The notes: generated from the sequence alone by a model not told the origin. A DNA stretch of 8,222 bases from Treponema sp. (GCA_017613485.1 JAGADS010000289.1:1-8222); one strand, 5' to 3'. Shown: positions 1 through 6,713, counted from the first letter of the stretch. Translations and numbers: made by a program.

Positions 1-332
1 TAGGGAACAAAAATCAAATTAATCTTTTTATTATGCCTCTTGATAATGCCGGTCAAATCTAAAATATATATTGTAAAAAGCACCGGTAAAAGAGTGTGTG
101 AGATAAAATATAATAAATTGACGATATTGGAAAGAATCCAAAGATGGGCAAGCTGATTGTTGATTGTATAGGCACCGATAAGATCGCAAACCGTTGTAAT
201 TACTTGAGTTACAATCAGAAAAAGAAATGTCCTGTTCTGCCTTTTATGCCTGTCCTTTTTATAAATGAAGATAAGAAGGGCTGCAAAAGAGATGAATAGA
301 GCACTTATATCAAACTCAAGAATATATTTCAC
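1..332 (-). CDS. N-terminal part of a multi-pass membrane sensor protein, possibly a diguanylate cyclase (3' end outside the window)
   Basis: This frame is open from GTG at 332 down to base 1 (110 codons plus two bases) and continues outside the window. It begins MKYILEFDISALFISFAA and shows hydrophobic segments at about residues 9-24, 36-55 and 64-92, with another starting near 105. Short basic loops (KKDRHKRQNR, IIKRHNKK) separate them. Upstream in the same frame is a TAA at 353-351, so GTG is the first usable start. There is no Shine-Dalgarno site, but a good promoter ends seven bases before the GTG. The helix pattern resembles the membrane sensor half of GGDEF diguanylate cyclases common in treponemes and Lachnospiraceae; that is inference, because the catalytic part is not visible. 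A membrane histidine kinase is the main alternative. It lies 63 bases after the TPM gene on the same strand, so read-through from that gene is also possible. Confidence 0.6.
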   Translation of the reverse strand, partial: MKYILEFDISALFISFAALLIFIYKKDRHKRQNRTFLFLIVTQVITTVCDLIGAYTINNQLAHLWILSNIVNLLYFISHTLLPVLFTIYILDLTGIIKRHNKKINLIFVP

Positions 333-339
333 AGGGAAA

Positions 340-368
340 AGTATAACACATTATTTCCAAAATCTCAA
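340..368 (-). promoter_or_regulatory. Promoter of the membrane sensor gene, leaderless arrangement
   Basis: On the minus strand, TTGAGA (368-363) is followed by a 17-base spacer and TATACT (345-340). The -10 is preceded by TG plus one base, an extended -10. Each hexamer matches the sigma-70 consensus at five of six bases. The expected transcription start is at 333-332, which is the GTG start codon, so the transcript would have essentially no leader. Confidence 0.55.
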
Positions 369-395
369 TTCTTTTTTAACAAGTATTTCCTTAAA

Positions 396-1100
396 TCAAA
401 CCCAGGATTCTTTATCAAGTATTACAAGTCCGTCGGGCAGTTCATTTTTAGAGGCGGAATCAGCGGAAAAATTCTGTGACAAAAGCTCCCCACAGCGGTT
501 TATTGCACCTAAAAGGGCTTCCTTTACCCTGCCTTTTGTAAGTGAGTCTGTCATCTCATCGGCTACAATATTCCACAAGTCCTGAGACACCTTTGCGTTA
601 ATGCCAGAGTCCGCAAGAATACGGATTTCACGCTCAAAATACGATACAAAAATCAGGATACCTGTCTGGCCGCTTGTTTTATATACTCCGCTTTGAACAA
701 AATGTCGCAGGGCACGGTTGTTTACCGCAGTCCTTCTGGCAGCGAGGGGAATGACCCGCCTGTTGAATGCAGGGATATTGTAAAGCAGATATACAATGAA
801 TGCGACAAGGACACCTGACAAAACGTAAACTGTGGTCAGTACCCATGTTCGTTTGGGCATGAATATAAGGTCTATGTAAGAGTAAATCTGATTTGTAAAC
901 GGTATAAGGCAGCCAACAACAATCAAAGCGGCAAAAAGAGCCGTCAAAAGCTTCCAGAAAGCGTAGTTGGAACTTTCAGGCGCTATGGCCAGTACGATTT
1001 CCCCGCTTGTGTTTTTCTCCTGTTCTGTAACGGCATTCTTGATGTCTTCAAAATCCTGCTCATTAAATGCAAGCTTCTTTAAAAGTGTTTTCTGCTTCAT
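396..1100 (-). CDS. TPM-domain membrane protein (COG3762/YgcG-like)
   Basis: A 234-residue protein. Residues 12-40 (FNEQDFEDIKNAVTEQEKN, then TSGEIVLAIA) carry the start of the TPM fold, with its usual TSGEIV signature at 31-36. Two transmembrane helices at about 48-66 and 86-108 interrupt it. The rest of the fold follows: TGILIFVS (146-153), an REIRILADSGI strand and turn (157-167), and a helix with W176 and the DEMTDSL segment. This split layout matches the COG3762 group of TPM membrane proteins, whose function is poorly known; relatives are linked to envelope or protein-complex maintenance, often beside LemA. No LemA gene is visible here. The name phosphatase used for the family is not evidence of activity. 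The start at 1100 is the first ATG and has no ribosome site, but a promoter sits directly upstream. The stop is TGA at 398-396. Confidence 0.75.
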   Translation of the reverse strand: MKQKTLLKKLAFNEQDFEDIKNAVTEQEKNTSGEIVLAIAPESSNYAFWKLLTALFAALIVVGCLIPFTNQIYSYIDLIFMPKRTWVLTTVYVLSGVLVAFIVYLLYNIPAFNRRVIPLAARRTAVNNRALRHFVQSGVYKTSGQTGILIFVSYFEREIRILADSGINAKVSQDLWNIVADEMTDSLTKGRVKEALLGAINRCGELLSQNFSADSASKNELPDGLVILDKESWV

Positions 1101-1107
1101 GTTGTAA

Positions 1108-1137
1108 AAGATAATAATAAAAGTGCATATTCGTCAA
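1108..1137 (-). promoter_or_regulatory. Promoter of the TPM gene, very short leader
   Basis: On the minus strand, TTGACG (1137-1132, five of six consensus) is followed by two overlapping possible -10 boxes. TATTAT (1116-1111) lies after 15 bases and TATCTT (1113-1108) after 18. Either predicts transcription starting within about four bases of the ATG at 1100. No Shine-Dalgarno sequence is present in the intervening TTACAAC. Confidence 0.4.
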
Positions 1138-1166
1138 GAAAAAGTGCTTTTCTTTTCAATTATCTA

Positions 1167-1195
1167 TTGAATTTTTTAGCGTTCTAGAGTATTCT
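1167..1195 (+). promoter_or_regulatory. Promoter of the phosphofructokinase gene
   Basis: TTGAAT (1167-1172), a 17-base spacer and TATTCT (1190-1195) form a moderate sigma-70-type promoter, each box matching four of six bases. The predicted start is near 1202, giving a leader of about 38 bases. The -10 lies inside a small dyad, CTAGA-gtat-TCTAG (1184-1197), that could be a protein-binding site or chance. Confidence 0.35.
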
Positions 1196-1229
1196 AGCAT
1201 GAAGATTAAAATTTCTACTTCTATATATT

Positions 1230-1234
1230 GAGGG
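1230..1234 (+). promoter_or_regulatory. Ribosome-binding site that fixes the phosphofructokinase start
   Basis: GAGGG at 1230-1234 sits five bases before ATG 1240. A possible in-frame TTG at 1228 overlaps this site and has no site of its own, so ATG 1240 is preferred. Confidence 0.65.
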
Positions 1235-1239
1235 TTTTT

Positions 1240-2655
1240 ATGGCTCAAATAACATATGATTTTACAGTCGACAATCTTGGGGAATGTACAGTTCCTTCTC
1301 CAATTGAACTTTCACGCGAGCATGGACATTTCCGTGCATTGTATGTAAAAGACACTTCTTTTGTCCGCTATCATGTCAATGTATTTGCAGATAACAAGGC
1401 AGATGCAAATGACAGGACTAACCTTATGGAAAAAGCAGGTCCCCGTGAAAAGATTTATTTTAATCCAGAGCATGTCACGGCAGGAATCTGTACATGCGGC
1501 GGATTGTGTCCCGGCTTGAACGATGTTATCCGTGCTGTAGTGCGCTGTCTGTGGAACCGCTATGGTGTGCGCAGGATTAAGGGCATTCAGTTTGGCTATA
1601 ACGGCTTTTTCCAGGAAGAGGGCTTTGAAACCGTAGATTTGAACCCGGATATTGTTGATACGATTCATAAGATCGGAGGTTCTTTCCTTGGAACTTCACG
1701 TGGTGGTGGAGACAGGGTAGGTGAGATTGTAGATTCAATTGAACGCCTTGGTATCAACGTCATGTTCATTATCGGCGGTGACGGTACTCAGAGGGGTGCC
1801 CTTGATATTGCAAACGAAATTGAACGCCGTGGCCTTAAGATTGCCGTTGTAGGAATCCCTAAGACTGTAGACAATGACCTTCAGTTCATGGACCGCTCAT
1901 TCGGTTTTGAGACAGCCGTACAGAAGGCAACACATGCAGTCAACTCATGCCACATGGAGGCAAAATCACAGATAAACGGAATCGGTCTTCTTAAGCTCAT
2001 GGGACGTGAATCAGGCTTTATTGCAACAGCAGCTGCCATTGCAAGCCACGAGACCAATTTCTGCCTTATCCCTGAGGTCCCGTTTGAGATGGATGGTCCA
2101 AACGGTCTGCTAACTCATCTTGAATCACGCCTTGCACGCAGGGGACATGCCGTTATCGTTGTTGCAGAGGGAGCAGGACAGGATCTTCTGGCTTCTACAA
2201 ATCAGACTGATGCATCCGGTAACAAAAAGCTTGCTGACATAGGTATTTATCTTAAAGACCGCATTAATGAATATTTCAAGAATAAGAAAATCCCGATTAA
2301 CCTGAAATACATTGATCCGAGCTACGAGGTTAGGGCTGCAGTTACAATTGCAAACGACTCAATCTACTGTGAGCGTCTTGGAAACAATGCAGTTCATGCG
2401 GCAATGGCAGGTAAAACAAAGATTGTTGTCGGTCTTGTGCATGACAAATACGTTCACATCCCGATTTCAATGGCAACATTAAAAAGGAATATCGTGGATC
2501 CGGAAAGCTCACTATGGCGTGACTGTCTTGATGCCACACTTCAGCCTGTATTCATGGTGAACAACATCAACACTGTTACTGAAAAGCTCAAGGCAGCATC
2601 TCAGGAAGCAGATGAAAAGGCTCTTTCCCGCCTGCAGAAAGTCCTGAAAAAATAA
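1240..2655 (+). CDS. pfkA: 6-phosphofructokinase, ATP-type of the PPi-PFK-like (plant/spirochaete) clade
   Basis: This 471-residue cytoplasmic enzyme phosphorylates fructose 6-phosphate to fructose 1,6-bisphosphate in glycolysis. Visible motifs in order are GGLCPGLN (87-94), GTSRGGGD (151-158), GGDGT (179-183), PKTVDND (207-213, catalytic Asp region), MGRESGF (254-260) and EGAGQ (310-314), which together cover the nucleotide- and sugar-binding sites. Gly in GGDGT, rather than the GGDD of pyrophosphate-dependent enzymes, points to ATP as donor. The Lys in PKTVDND is shared with the PPi-PFK-like clade that includes plant, trypanosome and spirochaete ATP enzymes. Length and the roughly 80-residue N-terminal extension fit that clade rather than the 320-residue E. 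coli PfkA. The donor is inferred from motifs, and such predictions have exceptions. It is a single-gene unit with its own promoter and terminator, convergent with the gene that follows. Confidence 0.93.
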   Translation: MAQITYDFTVDNLGECTVPSPIELSREHGHFRALYVKDTSFVRYHVNVFADNKADANDRTNLMEKAGPREKIYFNPEHVTAGICTCGGLCPGLNDVIRAVVRCLWNRYGVRRIKGIQFGYNGFFQEEGFETVDLNPDIVDTIHKIGGSFLGTSRGGGDRVGEIVDSIERLGINVMFIIGGDGTQRGALDIANEIERRGLKIAVVGIPKTVDNDLQFMDRSFGFETAVQKATHAVNSCHMEAKSQINGIGLLKLMGRESGFIATAAAIASHETNFCLIPEVPFEMDGPNGLLTHLESRLARRGHAVIVVAEGAGQDLLASTNQTDASGNKKLADIGIYLKDRINEYFKNKKIPINLKYIDPSYEVRAAVTIANDSIYCERLGNNAVHAAMAGKTKIVVGLVHDKYVHIPISMATLKRNIVDPESSLWRDCLDATLQPVFMVNNINTVTEKLKAASQEADEKALSRLQKVLKK

Positions 2656-2711
2656 TAAGAAAGAGATTATCGGTGCCAATGTCGGACAGGATCCGGTAAG
2701 CCACTGAAGAG

Positions 2712-2775
2712 AGATTCCCGCATCAAGTGCGGGAATGACAGATGATTGTCATTGCCGTGCTCGACACGGCAATCT
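2712..2775. repeat. Two palindromic repeats in head-to-head orientation
   Basis: The first palindrome has arms ATTCCCGCA (2714-2722) and TGCGGGAAT (2728-2736) with loop TCAAG. The second has arms ATTGCCGTG (2751-2759) and CACGGCAAT (2765-2773) with loop CTCGA. Read on the minus strand, the first copy aligns with the second over about 28 bases, from GTCATT to AATCT. The arm differences are paired, so both stems stay perfect at nine base pairs. They look like two members of one dispersed palindromic family, as in REP/BIME elements. Confidence 0.7.
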
Positions 2776-2782
2776 TTTTTTT
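2751..2782 (+). terminator. Intrinsic terminator of the phosphofructokinase gene
   Basis: A nine-pair GC-rich stem (2751-2759 with 2765-2773, loop CTCGA) is followed after one C by eight Ts (2775-2782). The T-run overlaps the last two bases of the opposing gene's stop codon (2783-2781). In the other direction there is no T-run after the stem, so it should mainly stop plus-strand transcription. Confidence 0.85.
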
Positions 2783-4358
2783 AAATGGAATTAGGAATGC
2801 GCTTGCGGTTTCGCCTTATGTAAAGGTATCTGTACGGGTGGATGTCCAGCGGGTTACTCTGCCAGCCGCCGATGTTGTAGAGGTTTATTATGTTAAGGCT
2901 GACTGAATGTGAAATCGGTATTATCATGGAGTCATCCAGTAAAACCTGTTCTGCCTTGGAAAGAAGCTTGTAGCGTTCACTTGGTGTTGTAGTAAGGGCA
3001 GCCTCAGAAAGCAGGGCATCATATTCATCACTTGAGTAGTTTGCTACATTCAAAGTTGACTTGCCCCTGAAAAGCTCAAGGAAAGCAAGCGGGTCTGCAT
3101 AGTCCCCGATCCATGAGTAAGCGAAAATGTCTGCGTTCCAATATGAAATAGAAGGATTGTAATCTTCGACTGAAGTAGTCTGAGTGATCAGGTTTACACC
3201 AAGCGGTTTCCATGCATCCTTGAGTGTCTGTGCCCAGTACCTCATCACGGGAGAGTCATAGATTCCGAATATAATGTCCAGTGTCTTGTCCTGAGGAAGG
3301 CCTGCTTTTTTACGTGCGTCCTGCATCAAGAGAATTGCATCTTCCTGGTCATAATCCTGTAAACCTGCAACAGTCGGATACCCGGAAAGAGGATATACAA
3401 GAGTGCTTGCCGGAATAGAGAACATTGACCTTAGCTTGACGTATGGAACTGCCTCTAGAAGTGCCTGCCTTAATTCCTTGTTGTCCCAGATTGTTCCACG
3501 GTTTTTGAAGAATAAATATGTGGTGCCGAAATCAGCGTTTACATGAACAGACTCGCTGTTAAGTATTTTGTTTGCATCAACGTCTGCCGTGAGCCAGTCA
3601 ACAACACCGATATTGTAGAGATGAGTGTTTTCCTCTGCATTGTCAGTCTGTACAATCGTGATTCCGGGAATAACAACCGAGGTAGCATCGTGGTAATATG
3701 GATTTTTTATCATCTTGAGGACGCCGTTTCTGAAAAACTTCAGCATGAACGGTCCTGAGTACACATCAGGCTTTGAGCTTACTGCACAGAAAGAATGGTG
3801 GCATAGAATGCTCGGTAAATGCTCGGCCGGTTCCCTTAGGTGAACGACAAGCGTCTTGTTGTCGCGTGCACTTATCCTTACCTGATCAGCACTTCCTTTT
3901 CCAGTGCGGAATTCCTCTGCCCCGGAGATACAGTCCAAGAGAGATGCAAATGGTGCATCTGGTGTAGACAGCAGCTTGAGCCATGATTCACGGATTGAAT
4001 TTGCTGTGATAGGCTCACCGTCGCTGAATTTTGCGTCATCACGGAGTGTAAAAGTCCATCGTTTCTTGTCGCGTGAAATTGTATATGAGGAGCAGATTGC
4101 ATTTTCCGGTTCAAGTGTGTTGGGGTTGTATGAAAAGAGGCCTTCATATAATCCTGTCAGAATCTGGGCTTCAGATGAATAGCTTGCAGTTTGGGGATTA
4201 AGGTCATACTCATGTGGATAATCGAGTATTACAAGGTTTCTCTGGTCTTCCGGGTAAAAATCCGGTTTACTGTAAACATCGGCTGAAAAAGCAAGGTTTC
4301 CGGATATAAAAAATATCAGTGCAAAAAATGCAAGTGTAAAATGTCTCTTTAATTTCAT
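2781..4358 (-). CDS. Oligopeptide/dipeptide ABC-transporter solute-binding protein (OppA/DppA family)
   Basis: A 525-residue exported protein of the SBP_bac_5 family, which captures peptides (or occasionally other solutes) in the periplasm for an ABC importer. Residues 1-25 form a signal peptide: basic MKLKRH, a hydrophobic core, and a cleavage site near AFS-A. There is no lipobox cysteine, so it is predicted soluble rather than a lipoprotein. Family hallmarks are the early LNPQTA region (53-58), EGLF (72-75), and WTFTLRDDAKFSDGEPITA (101-119), the classic signature of the first lobe. Length is typical. The ATG at 4358 overlaps the TGA of the upstream gene (ATGA), indicating translational coupling and one operon. 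No permease or ATPase gene lies in the window, so it probably works with a transporter encoded elsewhere or has a separate binding role. The ligand cannot be read from the sequence. Confidence 0.9.
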   Translation of the reverse strand: MKLKRHFTLAFFALIFFISGNLAFSADVYSKPDFYPEDQRNLVILDYPHEYDLNPQTASYSSEAQILTGLYEGLFSYNPNTLEPENAICSSYTISRDKKRWTFTLRDDAKFSDGEPITANSIRESWLKLLSTPDAPFASLLDCISGAEEFRTGKGSADQVRISARDNKTLVVHLREPAEHLPSILCHHSFCAVSSKPDVYSGPFMLKFFRNGVLKMIKNPYYHDATSVVIPGITIVQTDNAEENTHLYNIGVVDWLTADVDANKILNSESVHVNADFGTTYLFFKNRGTIWDNKELRQALLEAVPYVKLRSMFSIPASTLVYPLSGYPTVAGLQDYDQEDAILLMQDARKKAGLPQDKTLDIIFGIYDSPVMRYWAQTLKDAWKPLGVNLITQTTSVEDYNPSISYWNADIFAYSWIGDYADPLAFLELFRGKSTLNVANYSSDEYDALLSEAALTTTPSERYKLLSKAEQVLLDDSMIIPISHSVSLNIINLYNIGGWQSNPLDIHPYRYLYIRRNRKRIPNSI

Positions 4359-5767
4359 TCAGTAATTCCCAGTTTCATCATCTGCTCTTTTTCCTCGAGC
4401 ATGGCAACGTATTCCGCACGGTATTGGTTCACTTTTATAAGTATGTTCTTGATAATTGAAAGATCCATCTTAATACCCTTAATCTTTGCACGATCCCCTA
4501 TGCTTGCATTGGATTTGAAATATTCGTCCAGTGCAGAAAGAACAATCTGCATCTGATTGTTGTCGGTCATCTGCTTATTGAGGAATTCAAGGGATTTCGT
4601 ATCGTCCTGTGCGTCCAGTTTCTGATAGACGAGGCTTTGTTTGGAGACTATGGCGGCGTAATACTTGATGCGTTTTGTAAGGTTGTCATAGAATTCCGTG
4701 TAGTTCAGCTTCTCTTTCTTGGTTTCTTTTGTTGTCGGATCAATCAGGGTAAGCTGATATTCCTCTGGTTTTTCTGCCAGTCCGAATACCTTGCGCCAGA
4801 AACGTGCGAACTTGTCTCCGAATGACTTGCGGCCATTCTGTATGATGTTATGGTTGGTGTTGAGCTTGTCCTGAATCACGGCATAATGCTCGCTGCTTGT
4901 TCCCAGTATCCTGAGGGCATCCATCAATATGTCGTGGGTTGTTACGGTGTTCTTTTTCTGCTCTGATTTGCCGTTATCCTCAATCTTGAATTTGGCAAGG
5001 AGCTTGGCCTGTAATTCAGCTTTCCCAGGTGAAGTCTCCTCTGCGACAACCTCGTTAACCAGTTCAGTGGCAAAAGGACGCTTAGGCATGCATGACGGGA
5101 AAAGCCTTTTTATTTCGTTAAGCATTTCGTTGGCATTTGCCTTTGTCTTGTCAAAGTCCTTGTTCTGAAGGATTGTGCGTCTTATGTCGCATTTATACAG
5201 CTCGCGGATAAAGTCGTTCAGTTCCTGGAGGCCTGCATTGATGATTTCCAGGGCTTCCTTGGTTTTGGAGAGGCTGTCGTTTATCATTGCGGCCTGAAGC
5301 GGCTGAGAGTTGTTTTTTGCCTCGGTGATGCAGATGAAAAGACTTCTGGAATTGATTTTAGGTGAATTGGGTGAAAGATTGTTCCAGCTGAATACTGCAT
5401 TTAATTCCAGCAGTTTTCTGATTTTTTCGGTATTCAGCTGTTCCACGGTGAACTTCATGTAATTGCAGATGTAGTCGAGCATACTCTGGTAGTCACTAAG
5501 GCGTATACCGAGCTGTGTCGGACGTTCATTCTCGTTGAAGCTATGATCATCAGGCAGAACAATAGAAGAAATCTTCTTGTCCTTTTTGTATGGGTCGGGG
5601 TTTATCAGGGATTTCTTGACAAGAGCTTCGATTATGGTGTTTACGCAGGTTAAGTGCAGACGGTAATTATCCTGAACTTTGGGAAGCAGGACAGAGTCAA
5701 ACCACTCACGCTTTTTTGCTACGGCTGTAAGAACCGTACTGTTGAAATCTTGATTATTTGCATCCAT
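4355..5767 (-). CDS. Conserved-looking hypothetical cytoplasmic protein, first gene of an operon with the solute-binding protein
   Basis: I do not recognise this 470-residue protein. It has no signal peptide or transmembrane helix, is rich in Lys, Asn, Asp and Glu, and is mostly helical by eye. Helical stretches lie at about 8-55, 85-125, 155-222 and 400-465. A charged linker (about 261-275, with NGKSEQKKN) divides it into N- and C-terminal halves. The C-terminal half starts with an amphipathic helix (FGDKFARFWRKVFGL, 316-330), then a probable beta hairpin (EEYQLTLIDPTTKETKKEKL, 335-354) and long helices. No catalytic motif is evident. The ATG at 5767 is the first of two nearby ATGs and lies 35 bases downstream of a good promoter; a GGGG about 11 bases before it is a weak ribosome site. 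Its stop overlaps the start of the solute-binding protein, so the two are co-expressed. A scaffold or regulatory role would be a guess. Confidence 0.85.
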   Translation of the reverse strand: MDANNQDFNSTVLTAVAKKREWFDSVLLPKVQDNYRLHLTCVNTIIEALVKKSLINPDPYKKDKKISSIVLPDDHSFNENERPTQLGIRLSDYQSMLDYICNYMKFTVEQLNTEKIRKLLELNAVFSWNNLSPNSPKINSRSLFICITEAKNNSQPLQAAMINDSLSKTKEALEIINAGLQELNDFIRELYKCDIRRTILQNKDFDKTKANANEMLNEIKRLFPSCMPKRPFATELVNEVVAEETSPGKAELQAKLLAKFKIEDNGKSEQKKNTVTTHDILMDALRILGTSSEHYAVIQDKLNTNHNIIQNGRKSFGDKFARFWRKVFGLAEKPEEYQLTLIDPTTKETKKEKLNYTEFYDNLTKRIKYYAAIVSKQSLVYQKLDAQDDTKSLEFLNKQMTDNNQMQIVLSALDEYFKSNASIGDRAKIKGIKMDLSIIKNILIKVNQYRAEYVAMLEEKEQMMKLGITE

Positions 5768-5802
5768 ATTTATAAAAACCCCGTTATTACAGAATCGGCT
5801 AT

Positions 5803-5831
5803 ATTATGGCAGTTTTTCATTTAAATTTCAA
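5803..5831 (-). promoter_or_regulatory. Promoter of the hypothetical/solute-binding protein operon
   Basis: On the minus strand, TTGAAA (5831-5826), a 17-base spacer and CATAAT (5808-5803) each match consensus at five of six bases. The predicted transcription start is near 5796, about 29 bases before the ATG at 5767. Confidence 0.6.
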
Positions 5832-5850
5832 TCAGCATAAGGGAATTTGC

Positions 5851-5921
5851 CTTCCTTAATTCATAATTCAGAATGCATAATTCATAATTCTAAGTTTTTT
5901 AATTGTGAAAAATTAAGGAAG
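5851..5921. repeat. AT-rich repeat element bounded by 11-bp inverted repeats
   Basis: CTTCCTTAATT (5851-5861) and AATTAAGGAAG (5911-5921) are exact inverted repeats around 49 bases. Inside, TTCATAATTC occurs at 5860-5869 and again at 5881-5890. A 22-base stretch (5862-5883) recurs exactly at 6783-6804, beyond the outer-membrane protein gene. The right arm ends three bases before the -35 box of that gene. It may be a small non-coding mobile or structural element. No coding capacity is seen. Confidence 0.5.
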
Positions 5922-5924
5922 CAC

Positions 5925-5957
5925 TTGACAAAGTACGTGGGGGGGGTACAGTATCCT
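5925..5957 (+). promoter_or_regulatory. Outer-membrane protein promoter with an 8-G tract in the spacer
   Basis: A perfect -35 box TTGACA (5925-5930) is followed by eight consecutive Gs (5939-5946) and two possible -10 boxes. TACAGT (5947-5952) lies after a 16-base spacer and TATCCT (5952-5957) after 21 bases. Gain or loss of Gs by slippage would change spacer length and so promoter strength. In Treponema pallidum a poly(G) in the promoter spacer of TP0126 (OmpW-like) acts this way, and a comparable homopolymer tract controls Neisseria opc. Phase variation here is inferred from position and tract type only. Confidence 0.6.
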
Positions 5958-5969
5958 ATCTTTTTTTAC

Positions 5970-5975
5970 AAGGAG
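5970..5975 (+). promoter_or_regulatory. Ribosome-binding site of the outer-membrane protein gene
   Basis: AAGGAG at 5970-5975, six bases before ATG 5982, is near-consensus. It sets the start there rather than at an in-frame ATG at 5847 upstream of the promoter. Confidence 0.85.
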
Positions 5976-5981
5976 AATGAC

Positions 5982-6713
5982 ATGAAAAAGATTATTGCTG
6001 TTATGGCAGCATTGGCAGTAAGCTCATTATCAGCTTTTGCAGTGGACATTACCGTGGGTGCACGCGGTAACTTCAACATGGGTCTCGGAACCTCTCTGGA
6101 AGGTGACATGAAGGAAACCCGTGATGGAATGAAAGACTCAATGCCACCTTCTGTCTCATGGAAAGAAGGTGGTGACATGGGCGGTGGATTTGCTGTCTAT
6201 GCAAATTTTGGTCTTTTGGATCTTGGCGGTGCTTCTCTTGGTGTGCAGCCAGAGGTTGGCATGAATTTCAACAACGGATATTACTTTAAGGCCGAACAGG
6301 GCTCAAATAAAATGGAGATAGACTTTTACGATACAACCATTGATATTCCTGTTCTTGTGACATTTACATATCCTGTCATGGATGCCCTTTCTATCGGTGG
6401 TGGAATCGGACCTTATCTTTCAATTCCTGTAATTGCTGATGGAAAAGAAGAAATGTCAGGTGTTGTAAATGCTAAATTTTCTGATGATAACAACGTAAAA
6501 GCATCTATGAATTTCGGTCTTGCATTTGATGTAAACGGAGCATATAAGGTTGGTCCTGGAAGCATCGTGCTTGACCTTCGCTATATGATGGATCTTACAC
6601 CTACAAAGTTTACTTCCACAGAGAAAGATACTGGCGATGTGGATATGGACAATGAAAAAATCTTTACCCGCCGTGCATTTACAATCGGTTTAGGATATCA
6701 GATTAAGTTCTAG
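5982..6713 (+). CDS. Small outer-membrane beta-barrel protein, putatively phase-variable
   Basis: A 243-residue protein with a clear signal peptide (MKKIIAVMAALAVSSLSAFA, cleavage after Ala20). The mature part alternates amphipathic strands with polar loops. Eight strands can be placed at about 21-36, 67-78, 86-105, 119-131, 136-150, 173-191, 193-205 and 230-243. It ends in aromatic Phe (GLGYQIKF), the usual signal for insertion by the BAM machinery. The fold fits small barrels of the OMP_b-brl/OmpW type, and the DIPVLVTFTYP segment is typical of the former. Loops at about 37-66, 104-118, 151-172 and 206-229 are charged and would be partly surface-exposed. Transport function cannot be inferred; adhesion, small-solute passage or immune target are all possible. 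It is a single-gene unit with its own promoter, strong ribosome site and terminator. The poly(G) tract in the promoter suggests switchable expression. Confidence 0.85.
   Translation: MKKIIAVMAALAVSSLSAFAVDITVGARGNFNMGLGTSLEGDMKETRDGMKDSMPPSVSWKEGGDMGGGFAVYANFGLLDLGGASLGVQPEVGMNFNNGYYFKAEQGSNKMEIDFYDTTIDIPVLVTFTYPVMDALSIGGGIGPYLSIPVIADGKEEMSGVVNAKFSDDNNVKASMNFGLAFDVNGAYKVGPGSIVLDLRYMMDLTPTKFTSTEKDTGDVDMDNEKIFTRRAFTIGLGYQIKF

Noticed and set aside
265..585. Open plus-strand frame opposite the TPM gene
   Set aside because: It is antisense to a well-supported gene, is low in recognisable domain features, and has no ribosome site.
1228..1239. In-frame TTG start for phosphofructokinase, adding four residues
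   Set aside because: The TTG overlaps the GAGGG ribosome site that serves ATG 1240, and it has no site of its own.
2714..2736. First palindrome as a terminator for the solute-binding protein gene on the minus strand
   Set aside because: On the minus strand the hairpin is followed by CTCTCTTCAG rather than a T-run, so support is weak; it is listed only as a repeat.
5916..5925. AGGAAGCACT shared by the barrel promoter and a stem of the structured RNA (6908-6917), hinting at RNA-DNA or antisense control
   Set aside because: The match is only ten bases and the promoter copy lies upstream of any likely transcript, so it is probably coincidence.
5847..5981. Upstream ATG extending the barrel protein by 45 residues
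   Set aside because: The extension would cover the repeat element and the promoter, hide the signal peptide, and ignore the strong AAGGAG before 5982.
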